Shown here: positions 1 to 7,725 of the stretch, piece after piece
Numbering within the stretch: position 1 is the stretch's first letter
Layout of the letters: every line of letters begins with the position of its first letter
DNA from: Sanguibacter gelidistatuariae
GTDB taxonomy: Bacteria; Actinomycetota; Actinomycetes; Actinomycetales; Cellulomonadaceae
Assembly: GCF_900096585.1 (NCBI RefSeq)
Contig: NZ_FMYH01000002.1
Location: 517,997-581,996 of the forward strand
DNA: 64,000 nucleotides
Direction: 5' to 3'
Program-made: the position numbers and the translations under genes
The notes under the pieces: generated by a model
The model's database searches: none
Told to the model about the DNA's origin: nothing
Seen by the model: only the letters and a program-made list of their open reading frames with translations

Positions 1-272
1 GACCGCTGCTTGAGCGTGCCGGCCGGGATGACCAGACGGTCACCGGGGAAGGCCGCCGAGATCGCGGCGCGGCGGGAGACGGTGAACGCAGCGGCGGGAC
101 CGGCCTCGACGGACAGGCCCGCGCGCGGGGCCCAGCTGCTCGTGATGAAGTCCCGGAAGGCGGGGGAGGACGGCCGCTGAGAGCGGTTGTCGCCCCGGTC
201 GGCGAGAGGCTGGTCGTCGGAGTGCGTCGCAGGGTGGGCGGCGTCGGGGACGGGAGTGGTCTGGTCGTTCAT
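1..272 (-). CDS. pepP: Xaa-Pro aminopeptidase (aminopeptidase P family), N-terminal part only
   Basis: This is the first 90 codons of a gene that runs off the left edge of the window. The start is ATG at 272. After a hydrophilic, poorly conserved leader of about 30 residues comes FRDFITSSWAPRAG and then RRAAISAAFPGDRLVIPAGT. That pattern is typical of the N-terminal (creatinase-N) domain of actinobacterial aminopeptidase P, a cytosolic metallopeptidase that removes an N-terminal residue preceding proline. The metal-binding catalytic domain lies outside the window and cannot be checked. The gene starts 10 bases after the hydrolase upstream, so the two are probably one transcript. The family call rests on memory of the N-terminal motif only. 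Confidence 0.72.
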   Translation of the reverse strand, partial: MNDQTTPVPDAAHPATHSDDQPLADRGDNRSQRPSSPAFRDFITSSWAPRAGLSVEAGPAAAFTVSRRAAISAAFPGDRLVIPAGTLKQR

Positions 273-282
273 ACGTCCATCT

Positions 283-1107
283 TCACACCCCGTGCGCCAC
301 GGCCACACCCGAGGCGGCCGGAACATCGACCGGGGCGGGCGTCCGCGCCGTCGCGGGTTGCGTGGCGCGCTCGTGCTCGATGTCCTCCAGGACGGTGAGC
401 ATGACCCGGTTGAACTCGTGCGGGGCCTCGAAGCTCACGTCGTGACCGGCCTTGGGGATGACCACGAGGCGGGAGGTCGGGACGGCGGCGAGGTACTTCT
501 TCTCCTCGAGGCGCAGGTGGTCGCGCTGGCCGTTGACGAACCAGATGGGGACGGTGATCTGCTTGAGGTTCTCGATCGAGGACCGCCCGGCGAGCTGACC
601 GAGCATGTCGGTGACTACGTCCCAGCCGGGACGGAACGGTGCGGTCGAGCCGTCGACACGGAGCCGACGGCCCGCGAGGTCGGGGACAAGAGCCGGGGTC
701 CACCGGCCGGCCCAGGCCTGCACGGAGGAGATGGCGCGGGTCACGTGGTGGGCGACCTGACCGTACATCCGCACGGGCTTGCCCTTGGGGTCGCAGGTGC
801 AGGCGGAGGCGATCACGCCGGCGAGGCGTGCGGGACGACGGGCGGCGTACTCGAGGGTCACGTACCCGCCGAGGGACAGGCCGACGAGCACGACGGGGCT
901 GGTGCCCTCCCCGACCGAGGCGATCGCGTCGTCGATCACGGTGAAGGCGTTGTCCAGGGTGAAGCGTTCGTCCCGGCGCGCGCCATGGCCGGGGAGGTCG
1001 ACGGCGACCGCCTCGTAGCCGGCCGCGTGGGCGGCGCGGATCTGGGCATCCCACAGTGCGCTGGAACTACGGACGCCATGGATGAACACGAGAGCCGGAC
1101 GCCTCAC
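283..1107 (-). CDS. alpha/beta-fold hydrolase
   Basis: A 274-residue alpha/beta hydrolase. I see the oxyanion-side motif FIHG (residues 8-11), the nucleophile elbow GLSLGG with Ser78, a late acid in NGQRDHL and a catalytic His in KAGHDVSF, so the triad looks complete. The substrate cannot be told from sequence; esterases, lactonases and haloperoxidase-like enzymes share this fold. I chose GTG at 1107 because the sequence AAGGCGG lies about 7 bases upstream and the conserved beta-strand begins immediately after it. The reading frame stays open far upstream, but that part is antisense to the PHP gene. The aminopeptidase gene follows 10 bases downstream. Confidence 0.8.
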   Translation of the reverse strand: MRRPALVFIHGVRSSSALWDAQIRAAHAAGYEAVAVDLPGHGARRDERFTLDNAFTVIDDAIASVGEGTSPVVLVGLSLGGYVTLEYAARRPARLAGVIASACTCDPKGKPVRMYGQVAHHVTRAISSVQAWAGRWTPALVPDLAGRRLRVDGSTAPFRPGWDVVTDMLGQLAGRSSIENLKQITVPIWFVNGQRDHLRLEEKKYLAAVPTSRLVVIPKAGHDVSFEAPHEFNRVMLTVLEDIEHERATQPATARTPAPVDVPAASGVAVAHGV

Positions 1108-1224
1108 TGAAACCGCCTTGGTGATAGAGAACCGATGGGAGAAGTGACCTTCTACGAGGGTGCCACCGACCGTGCCGTCGGTGGCGAGAGCACTGGGCGC
1201 GAGACGTGAAAGTACAGTGAGGGT

Positions 1225-2079
1225 GTGCCTCGCGACCCGGTGATCGACCTCCATACCCATTCCAACGCCTCCGACGGCACGGAGAGTCCCGCCGCGCTGG
1301 TCGCCGCTGCCGCGGAGGCCGGGCTCGACGTCGTGGCCCTCACCGACCACGACACGACCGCCGGATGGGCCGAGGCCGCGGGCGCCGCGCGCCGGTTCGG
1401 CGTGGCGCTCGTACCGGGGACGGAGTTCTCGGCCCGAGCACGCGGGGTGAGCGTCCACCTGCTCAGCTACCTGCACGACCCGGCCCACGAGGCGCTCGTC
1501 CTGCAGAATGCCGAGGTCCAGGCCGCCCGCACCGAACGCGCCCGGCGCATGGTCGGCCGTCTCGCCGTCGACTACGCGATCACCTGGGAGGACGTCCTGG
1601 CCCACACCGAGCCGGGCACGACCATCGGGCGCCCGCACATCGCCGACGCGCTGGTGGCCCTGGGGTACCTGCCCGACAGGTCCGCCGCGTTCTCGTCGAT
1701 CCTGCGCCCCGGGACCCCGTACTACGTGCCCCACTTTGCCCCGGACGGCCTTGAGGTGATCCGCGCGGTGCGCGACGCCGGCGGTGTCCCCGTCTTCGCC
1801 CACCCGGGAGCGGACGGGCGGGGTCGAGTGGTCCCCGACGAGGTCATCGAGGAGATGGCCGCCGCAGGGTTGGTCGGACTCGAGGTCTACCACCGGGACA
1901 ATAGTCAGGCACAACAGGTGCGACTCACAGAGATCGCACGGTCGCTCGGCCTGCTCATGACGGGGTCGAGCGATTATCACGGGACCGGAAAACCGAACCG
2001 GCTCGCGGAGAACACCACCCACCCCGAGGTGTTCGCACGGATAGAAGAGTTAGGTCGTAGTGAAGTGATTCGTCAGTGA
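1225..2079 (+). CDS. PHP domain phosphoesterase (TrpH/YciV-like)
   Basis: A 284-residue protein that starts almost at once with the PHP metal motif DLHTHSNASDGT, followed by ALTDHDT, an ExxxR-type region and, near the C-terminus, GSSDYHG. These are the metal ligands of single-domain PHP phosphoesterases related to TrpH/RNase AM, which hydrolyse 3',5'-nucleotide bisphosphates or short RNA 5' ends. It is likely a cytosolic nucleotide or RNA phosphatase; the exact substrate is not shown. GTG at 1225 is used. It diverges from the hydrolase gene with a 117-base gap, and its stop overlaps the start of the MarC gene, so translation of the two is probably coupled. Confidence 0.85.
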   Translation: MPRDPVIDLHTHSNASDGTESPAALVAAAAEAGLDVVALTDHDTTAGWAEAAGAARRFGVALVPGTEFSARARGVSVHLLSYLHDPAHEALVLQNAEVQAARTERARRMVGRLAVDYAITWEDVLAHTEPGTTIGRPHIADALVALGYLPDRSAAFSSILRPGTPYYVPHFAPDGLEVIRAVRDAGGVPVFAHPGADGRGRVVPDEVIEEMAAAGLVGLEVYHRDNSQAQQVRLTEIARSLGLLMTGSSDYHGTGKPNRLAENTTHPEVFARIEELGRSEVIRQ

Positions 2080-2699
2080 GCGCAGTGCTCGACGCACGTC
2101 TGTTTACCGAGGTGTTCATCACCTTGTTCGTCATCATGGACCCGCCAGGGACGGTCCCTATCTTTCTCGCCTTGACCAGCTCCATGACGCACAAGCAGCG
2201 GGCCAGGGCCGCGCGGACCGCGATCTTCGTCGCCGCCGGGGTGATCCTCGCCTTCGGGTTGTTCGGTCGACAGCTGCTCAGCTATATGCACATCTCCTTG
2301 CCCGCGCTTCAGGCCTCTGGCGGCCTGTTGCTCCTGCTCATCGCGATGGAGCTGCTCACGGGCAAGATGGAGGAGCCCAAACCGGGGGCCAAGGGCGTCA
2401 ACGTCGCCCTCGTCCCCCTGGGCACCCCGTTGCTCGCCGGCCCTGGCGCGATCGTCGCGTCGATGCTGTTCGTCCAGCGCTCCGACGGCTCCGCCCAGGA
2501 CTGGATCTCGATCTCCCTCGGCTTCCTCGCGGTGTGCGTGTGCCTGTGGCTGGCCATGCGCTTCGCCAACGTGGTGCACAAGGTGTTGGGTGAGAGCGGA
2601 ACCGTCCTGGTCACCCGGATCGCCGGCCTGCTGCTCGCGGCCATCGCCGTCCAGCTCATCGCCGACGCGGTGACGGCCTTCGTCCAAGCGGCCGGCTGA
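2076..2699 (+). CDS. MarC family integral membrane protein (UPF0056)
   Basis: A 207-residue polytopic membrane protein with about six hydrophobic segments. The N-terminal signature FVIMDPPGTVPIFL and the central PLGTPLLAGPGAI are hallmarks of the MarC/UPF0056 family. The biochemical role is unknown: the name comes from an early link to multiple antibiotic resistance that was not upheld for E. coli MarC. GTG at 2076 overlaps the PHP stop as GTGA, so it is translationally coupled to that gene. A dispersed inverted-repeat cluster and a strong hairpin follow the stop before the convergent helicase gene. Confidence 0.88.
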   Translation: MSAVLDARLFTEVFITLFVIMDPPGTVPIFLALTSSMTHKQRARAARTAIFVAAGVILAFGLFGRQLLSYMHISLPALQASGGLLLLLIAMELLTGKMEEPKPGAKGVNVALVPLGTPLLAGPGAIVASMLFVQRSDGSAQDWISISLGFLAVCVCLWLAMRFANVVHKVLGESGTVLVTRIAGLLLAAIAVQLIADAVTAFVQAAG

Positions 2700-2804
2700 C
2701 GCCGAGCTCGTGAACGCCTCGCCGAGCTCGTGAATGAGGCCGGCTTCTCGCGTCAGGACGCCGGTGGCTCACGAGTTCGGCGGGTGCTTTACGAGTTCGA
2801 CGGG
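2700..2804. repeat. dispersed inverted-repeat cluster, family I, copy 1
   Basis: Two copies of GCCGAGCTCGTGAA (2701-2714 and 2721-2734) are followed by two copies in the opposite sense, CTCACGAGTTCGGCGG (2768-2783) and TTTACGAGTTCGACGGG (2788-2804). The same consensus in the same two-left/two-right arrangement recurs at about 17.8 kb and 32.3 kb. The cluster lies between the convergent marC and helicase genes. It can fold into a long branched hairpin. Its function is not known. Confidence 0.8.
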
Positions 2805-2820
2805 CGTCGGGAGAGATGCG

Positions 2821-2851
2821 GGAGGGGCGTGGCCATCGGCCACGCCCCTCC
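2821..2851. terminator. bidirectional hairpin between convergent genes
   Basis: A perfect 14-base-pair stem GGAGGGGCGTGGCC / GGCCACGCCCCTCC with a 3-base loop. It sits 20 bases from the helicase stop and about 120 bases past the MarC stop, and can act for either strand. A strong T-run is lacking, as is common in actinobacteria. Confidence 0.7.
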
Positions 2852-2870
2852 TGTGTGCGCCTGTTTCAGG

Positions 2871-4583
2871 TCATGCGGTGACCGGTGCGTCCCCACCTGC
2901 GGTGGGTGCGCCCTCGGCGCCCGTGCCGCGGGCGCGACGACGGCTCCGCTGACGACGAGGGTGGTCCGCCCCGTCGTTCTCGGTCTTGACGGCAGTCGTG
3001 TTCGACGACGGCCCAGCGGTCGAGGAAGCAGCGTCCGGCACTGCGCTGGACTGCGGGGTGCTGGTGACCTCTCCGGCCGGCGCCGCGTCGGTCCGCGTGC
3101 GGCGGGACCGGGAGCGACGCTCCTCGCCCGCCGGTGCGGCGTCGTGCGCAGGGGCCGCTTCGCGTGCAGGTCCAGCTTCGCGCGGAGCGGAGCGTGCGCC
3201 CTCGCGGGAGCCGCCGCGACCGCTGTCACGTCCACCATCACGACCGCCGTCGCGCTTGGGGGCGCCGCCGCGCTTGCCGGTCTCGCCGAGGTCCTCGAGG
3301 GTCTCGGCGCCGAGGCCGGCCCGGACCTGGGCGGACTTGGGCAGGCGACCCTTCGTGCCCTCGGGGATGTCGAGGTCGGTGTACAGGTGCGGTGACGTGG
3401 AGTACGTCTCGACCGGCTCGGGGATGTCCAGGCCGAGGGCCTTGTTGATCAGGCCCCAGCGAGGCATGTCGTCCCAGTCGACGAAGGTCACCGCGGTGCC
3501 CTTGTGCCCCGCGCGCCCGGTGCGGCCGGTGCGGTGCAGGTAGGTCTTCTCGTCTTCGGGGCACTGGTAGTTGATCACATGCGTCACGTCGTCGACGTCG
3601 ATGCCGCGGGCCGCGACGTCCGTCGCGACGAGCACGTCGACCTTGCCGTTGCGGAAGGCACGCAGCGCCTGCTCGCGGGCGCCCTGGCCGAGGTCGCCGT
3701 GGATGGCACCGGCCGCGAAGCCGCGCTCGGTGAGGTCGTCGGCGACCTTCGCCGCGGTGCGCTTGGTACGCGCGAACACGATCGAGAGGCCGCGGCCGTT
3801 CGCCTGCAGGATCCGGGCGAGCACCTCGACCTTGTCGAGGGCGTGCGCGCGGATGACGACCTGCTTGATGTTCTTGACCGTCTGGCCGACGTCATCGGGG
3901 TCGTTGGCCCGGATGTGGGTGGGCTGCGTCATGTAGCGGCGGGCCATCGAGACCACGGCGCCGGGCATGGTCGCGGAGAAGAGCATGGTCTGGCGTGAGG
4001 CCGGGGTGCGCGAGAGGAGCTTCTCGACGTCGGGCAGGAAGCCCAGGTCGAGCATCTCGTCGGCCTCGTCGAGCACGACGCACTGCGCCCGGGTGAGGTT
4101 GAGGTGCCCCTGGTTGAGCAGGTCGATCATTCGGCCGGGGGTGCCCACGACGACCTCGACGCCCTTGGTCAGCGCGCTGACCTGCGGCTCGTAGGCACGG
4201 CCGCCGTAGAGCTGGACGATGCGCACGGGGCGCTTCGCCGACGCGGCGGTCAGGTCGTTGGCGACCTGCACGGCGAGCTCGCGGGTCGGGACGATGACGA
4301 GGGCCTGCGGCTTGCCCGGGTCGGGAAGTTCGTCGTAGCCTGCTTCGCCCGGTCCGATGACCCGGTGTAGGAGCGGCACGCCGAAGCCGAGCGTCTTGCC
4401 CGTCCCAGTCTTGGCCTGGCCGATGATGTCGTGCCCGGCCATCGCGACCGGCAGCGTCATCGCCTGGATCGGGAACGGGGTGGTGATGCCTGCATCAGCC
4501 AGGGCTTGGACGATCTCGGGACGGACGCCGAAGTCGTCGAATGTTACGTCAGCAGCTTGGACGCTGCTTGAAGTGCTGGTCAC
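2871..4583 (-). CDS. rhlE: DEAD-box ATP-dependent RNA helicase (RhlE/DeaD type)
   Basis: A 570-residue helicase with the full motif set: FDDFGV...PFPIQ (Q motif), AKTGTGKT (Walker A), PTRELA, GTPGR, DEAD inside VLDEADEMLD, SAT, FARTKR, ATDVAARGIDV and HRTGRTGRAG. Two RecA domains end near residue 400. The rest is a basic, low-complexity tail rich in RDGGRDGGRDSGRG-type repeats and Arg/Ser, typical of RNA-binding tails of cold-shock helicases. It should remodel structured mRNA or rRNA in the cytosol. It is the counterpart of Rv3211, next to the ferritin-like and DUF3107 genes as in mycobacteria. The start is GTG at 4583; the leader upstream is unusually long. Confidence 0.92.
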   Translation of the reverse strand: MTSTSSSVQAADVTFDDFGVRPEIVQALADAGITTPFPIQAMTLPVAMAGHDIIGQAKTGTGKTLGFGVPLLHRVIGPGEAGYDELPDPGKPQALVIVPTRELAVQVANDLTAASAKRPVRIVQLYGGRAYEPQVSALTKGVEVVVGTPGRMIDLLNQGHLNLTRAQCVVLDEADEMLDLGFLPDVEKLLSRTPASRQTMLFSATMPGAVVSMARRYMTQPTHIRANDPDDVGQTVKNIKQVVIRAHALDKVEVLARILQANGRGLSIVFARTKRTAAKVADDLTERGFAAGAIHGDLGQGAREQALRAFRNGKVDVLVATDVAARGIDVDDVTHVINYQCPEDEKTYLHRTGRTGRAGHKGTAVTFVDWDDMPRWGLINKALGLDIPEPVETYSTSPHLYTDLDIPEGTKGRLPKSAQVRAGLGAETLEDLGETGKRGGAPKRDGGRDGGRDSGRGGSREGARSAPREAGPAREAAPAHDAAPAGEERRSRSRRTRTDAAPAGEVTSTPQSSAVPDAASSTAGPSSNTTAVKTENDGADHPRRQRSRRRARGTGAEGAPTAGGDAPVTA

Positions 4584-4912
4584 GTTGCCTCATGTAGGTC
4601 TGGGCGGCGGCGCGCGACGCTGCAGGGGTCGCGCCCTGGTGAATTCAGGGCGCTCCGGTGTCAGGACGGGCATGCTCGCCTGTGGCCGGCAGCCGATCGC
4701 GTATTTGCGGTGTCAGGCACGGATCGCTCGCTTGAGCGGTCCTGCGTGACTGTGGTCGAGACGACCGGGCAACCGATGTACTCACACAGTCTATCGGACG
4801 AGCGGCCCATCCCAGTGGATTGCCCGCAGAACACTCGGGTGAACGGGTGTGGCGCGCTCGCCCGGTCGCGTCGGCGACCCGCTGGGCAGCCGCAGCGTCC
4901 TATCCTGGAGGG
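4584..4912. promoter_or_regulatory. divergent intergenic region with long helicase leader
   Basis: No gene is supported in these 329 bases. On the minus strand a possible -10 box TAGACT lies at 4793-4788, which would give the helicase mRNA an untranslated leader of about 200 bases. On the plus strand the box TATCCT (4901-4906), partly overlapping a GGAGGG ribosome site, is close to the ferritin-like gene. Long leaders are common in cold-induced RNA helicase genes; here the link is inference. Confidence 0.4.
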
Positions 4913-5563
4913 ATGAGTGACACCCTCGAGCTCCTCGGTTTTATCGCCTACACCGAGCTCACGACCTTCACCCGTCTTGCCGGTGCGGCCACCACGGCCC
5001 CGACCCCCGAGCACCAGCTCCGCCTCGTGCGGCTGGCAGGGGACGCGGTGAGCCGGATGGAGCGAATCCTTGCCCGGATCGGCGAGCTGGACGGCGACCC
5101 GGACGCACAGCTGCTCGCCTTCGACGGCACCTTCGACGACTACAACGCCCGCACGGTGCCGGGCACGTGGTGGGAGAACCTGCTCAAGGGCTACGTGGGC
5201 AACGGCGTGGCCGACGACTTCTGCCGGATCGCCGTCGACGGCCTTGACGCCCAGACCCGCGCGCTGGTCATCGAGGTGCTCGACGACAACCGCAATGCCG
5301 AGATGTCCGTCCGGGTGCTCGCCGACGCCGCGAGCGGCGACGCGGTGCTCGCCTCGCGGCTCGCGCTGTGGGGACGGCGCCTGGTGGGGGATGCGCTCGG
5401 CCTCCTGCAGAACCTGGCCACGCGTAACGATGCGCTCGGCCGGCTGGTGCTCGACGGCGCACGCCAGCGGGCCGGAGCGGCCGACGTCGACCAGAGCTGG
5501 GTGTTCGCCCAGCTCACCGCCGAGCACACCCGGCGGATGGGCCGCTTGGGTCTCGCGGCCTGA
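4913..5563 (+). CDS. ferritin-like fold-containing protein (Rv3210c-like)
   Basis: A 216-residue, almost wholly helical protein. It carries EHQLRLVRLAGDAVSRMERI and later helices with NRNAEMSV and AEHTRRM, consistent with a ferritin-like four-helix bundle related to the actinobacterial 'ferritin-like fold' proteins and distantly to MiaE. A diiron site is possible but I cannot assign all the carboxylate/histidine ligands. ATG at 4913 follows GGAGGG closely and is preferred over upstream in-frame codons that lie in the promoter region. The gene lies between the RNA helicase and DUF3107 genes, a conserved actinobacterial neighbourhood. Just past the stop, GATCGGCC is repeated three times. Confidence 0.75.
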   Translation: MSDTLELLGFIAYTELTTFTRLAGAATTAPTPEHQLRLVRLAGDAVSRMERILARIGELDGDPDAQLLAFDGTFDDYNARTVPGTWWENLLKGYVGNGVADDFCRIAVDGLDAQTRALVIEVLDDNRNAEMSVRVLADAASGDAVLASRLALWGRRLVGDALGLLQNLATRNDALGRLVLDGARQRAGAADVDQSWVFAQLTAEHTRRMGRLGLAA

Positions 5564-5615
5564 TCGGCCGGATCGGCCTGATCGGCCAGGCGGCTGGTCG
5601 ACGCCGGGAGTCGGC

Positions 5616-5840
5616 TCAGACGGAGCCGAAGCCGACCTTGCGCTGCTCTTCGGTGCCGATCTCGACGTAGCCGATCGTCGCCGAGGGGACCAGGACGCGC
5701 CGGCCCTTGGTGTCGACGAGCTCAAGCACGGGCCCGCCGCTGAGGGCCGCCGTCACGAGCTTGGTGATCTCGTCGGCCGTCGCATCCGTCTCGACGGTGA
5801 TTTCGCGTGCCAGGTTCTGAACGCCGATCGTGATGTCCAC
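5616..5840 (-). CDS. DUF3107 family protein (TB9.4-like)
   Basis: A 74-residue protein starting MDITIGVQNLAREITVETD and ending in a beta-rich segment (LVPSATIGYVEIG). This matches the small actinobacterial DUF3107 family, whose mycobacterial member Rv3208A (TB9.4) sits in the same place next to a TetR gene. Its biochemical function is unknown. GTG at 5840 is the start. It lies 57 bases downstream of the TetR gene on the same strand, so the two are probably cotranscribed. Its stop faces the ferritin-like gene 52 bases away. Confidence 0.85.
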   Translation of the reverse strand: MDITIGVQNLAREITVETDATADEITKLVTAALSGGPVLELVDTKGRRVLVPSATIGYVEIGTEEQRKVGFGSV

Positions 5841-5897
5841 GAGGTCTCACTTTCCATGGTCGAGGGCTGAGAGGATCAGCCGGGCTCGCTTCTGATC

Positions 5898-6629
5898 CTA
5901 GAGCGCCGCAGGGGGCACAGGTGGCTCTTCGCGCCGTAACATCCCATGGATTCCGCGCCAAGCGAACTGGGCGATGAGATCTGCGGTCTCCTGGGCGGTC
6001 GTCGCCGTGGCGCCGTCCGCCGTCGTCAGGGACGGGTCCGGGTGCAGCGCGTCCGAGGCGGCCACCCGGGCCATCGACGTGGACGCGCGGGCGACGGTGA
6101 GCGCCTGCGCGGGCGAGAGGTCCGTGATGGAGCCGAGCACCTGGGCGAACAGCTCCGCGTTGCGCCGGTTGGGCTCCTCCACCCGTTCCCGCACGGCGGG
6201 GTCCCGGGTCACGTCCGACTCGAAGAGGAGTGACGCCGCCACCCCGGACCCTTCCGCGAACTCGACGTACGCGCGCACGACCGCGTGCACGACGTCGTAG
6301 CCGTCGAGGACCTGGTTCGCGGCGATGCCCCAGCCCTCGACGGGCTGCAGGGCGCGGGAGACGGCGTCGACAAGAGCTTGGCCGCGTTCGTCGATGACCG
6401 CGAGGTAGAGGTCGAGCTTGGAGGGGAAGTGGCGGTAGAGGATGGGCTTGGAGACGTCAGCCTGGTCGGCGATGTCATCCATAGAGATGTGGTGGAAGCC
6501 GTGGGCGGCGAAGAGCCCTTGCGCGATCGCGAGAAGCTGCGCCTGCCGCTCGTTCTTCGGCATGCGAGGTCGGTTGCGTCTGTGTGATTCGGGCACCGGA
6601 TCGGACGCGGGACGGCTGGTCACAGCCAC
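5898..6629 (-). CDS. TetR/AcrR family transcriptional regulator
   Basis: A 243-residue regulator. Residues 24-75 hold the TetR DNA-binding domain: RQAQLLAIAQGLFAAHGFHHISMDDIADQADVSKPILYRHFPSKLDL. The C-terminal two thirds is the all-helical ligand-binding and dimerisation domain. It is the positional counterpart of Rv3208. Ligand and targets are unknown; autoregulation is likely because it diverges from the DUF3152 gene across only 40 bases. GTG at 6629 is the chosen start, giving a basic 23-residue leader before the domain. A later start at the MPKNERQ methionine is possible. Confidence 0.87.
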   Translation of the reverse strand: MAVTSRPASDPVPESHRRNRPRMPKNERQAQLLAIAQGLFAAHGFHHISMDDIADQADVSKPILYRHFPSKLDLYLAVIDERGQALVDAVSRALQPVEGWGIAANQVLDGYDVVHAVVRAYVEFAEGSGVAASLLFESDVTRDPAVRERVEEPNRRNAELFAQVLGSITDLSPAQALTVARASTSMARVAASDALHPDPSLTTADGATATTAQETADLIAQFAWRGIHGMLRREEPPVPPAAL

Positions 6630-6669
6630 AGCCTAGGGGAGGGGTCGCATCGTCTGGCACGATGGTCCG

Positions 6670-7677
6670 ATGACCACCCCCGATCCGAGCACGGTCGACG
6701 GCATGCCCACGGGTGCCTTCGAGGCGCCCGGGGCGACCCGCCACGAGCTGCGTGAGGACGCCGGGACTCGTCGCGGCCACTCGCCGGTGCGACCGCGCAG
6801 GCGTGCCAGGTCGCGGATGCGGGCAGGCCCGGCCGTCGTGCTGGCCGTGGCCGGGCTGGTGGCCGGAGTGGGCTCGGGAGCCGCCGTCTCCGCGCTGATA
6901 CCCACCCCGCCGCCGCTCTCGGTCGAGGCCGACGCGACGTCGGGCGTGTCCTCGGCCGCAGACCAGCGCGACCTGCTGCTCGATGCGGCGAGCCGCAGCG
7001 TCGAGCGGACTGCGCTGGACGGTGCCCTGGACCCCGAGCTGGCGGGCCAGCAGGTGCCCGAGCCGCAGGTGCCCGAGCCGCAGGTGCCCGAGCCGCAGGC
7101 GCTCCCCGAGGGCGTCGACGAGATCAGCTTCGCGGCCGGCCTGCTCTCCATGACCGTGCACGACGCCGCGAGCGGGGTCTTCGACGTCGTGCCCGGCGAG
7201 GTGCCCGCTCCCGGCGCAGGCGAGGTGAAGTCCGTCCGGATCGAGGTCGAGCAGGGGCTCGACATCGACCCAGTCAAGTTCGCTGACCAGGTCCTGGCCA
7301 CGCTCAACGACCCGCGCAGCTGGGGTGGGGACGGGTCGCAGACCTTCTCCCGCACCGCGGGCGAGGCGACCCTGACCGTGACCCTGGCCAGCCCCGCCAG
7401 CGTGGACCGGCTCTGCGCCCCGCTCGACACCGGCGGCCTGTGGTCCTGCGGCGTCGAGGGGCGGGCGGTGCTCAATCACCTGCGCTGGGTGACCGGCTCG
7501 GAGAACTACGGCGACGACATGGCCGCCTACCGCCAGTACCTCGTCAACCACGAGGTCGGCCACGTGCTGGGCCACCGGCATGCGAAATGCAGCTCGTCGG
7601 CCGCACTGGCCCCCGTCATGGTCCAGCAGAGTGGGGCGCTCGTCGCGTGCACGCCCAACGGGTGGCCGTTTCCCTGA
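6670..7677 (+). CDS. DUF3152 domain protein, putative membrane-anchored zinc metalloprotease
   Basis: A 335-residue protein with a basic cytosolic N-terminus, one membrane segment (about residues 55-77), a Pro/Glu-rich linker and an extracytoplasmic C-terminal domain. That domain contains NHEVGHVLGHRH, an HExxHxxGxxH zinc site of the metzincin type, and four cysteines that could form disulfides. It matches DUF3152 (Rv3207c in M. tuberculosis), which is anchored or secreted; its substrate is unknown. ATG at 6670 has no strong ribosome site and lies a few bases behind a weak -10-like box, so it may be nearly leaderless. It diverges from the TetR gene. Confidence 0.83.
   Translation: MTTPDPSTVDGMPTGAFEAPGATRHELREDAGTRRGHSPVRPRRRARSRMRAGPAVVLAVAGLVAGVGSGAAVSALIPTPPPLSVEADATSGVSSAADQRDLLLDAASRSVERTALDGALDPELAGQQVPEPQVPEPQVPEPQALPEGVDEISFAAGLLSMTVHDAASGVFDVVPGEVPAPGAGEVKSVRIEVEQGLDIDPVKFADQVLATLNDPRSWGGDGSQTFSRTAGEATLTVTLASPASVDRLCAPLDTGGLWSCGVEGRAVLNHLRWVTGSENYGDDMAAYRQYLVNHEVGHVLGHRHAKCSSSAALAPVMVQQSGALVACTPNGWPFP
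7051..7095 (+). repeat. in-frame 15-base tandem repeat (3 units)
   Basis: Three identical units of CAGGTGCCCGAGCCG encode Gln-Val-Pro-Glu-Pro three times in the linker between the membrane anchor and the DUF3152 domain. Identity at the DNA level suggests recent slippage; the copy number may vary between strains. Confidence 0.9.
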
Positions 7678-7725
7678 CCGGTCTGTGACCGTCCCCTGAT
7701 CTGCGATGACCGTGATGTCAGTGGC

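Noticed and set aside
283-2022. A 579-codon open frame on the minus strand covering the PHP gene
   Set aside because: Only its last 274 codons resemble a protein (alpha/beta hydrolase). The rest is Arg/Gly/His-rich antisense of the PHP gene, as expected in high-GC DNA.
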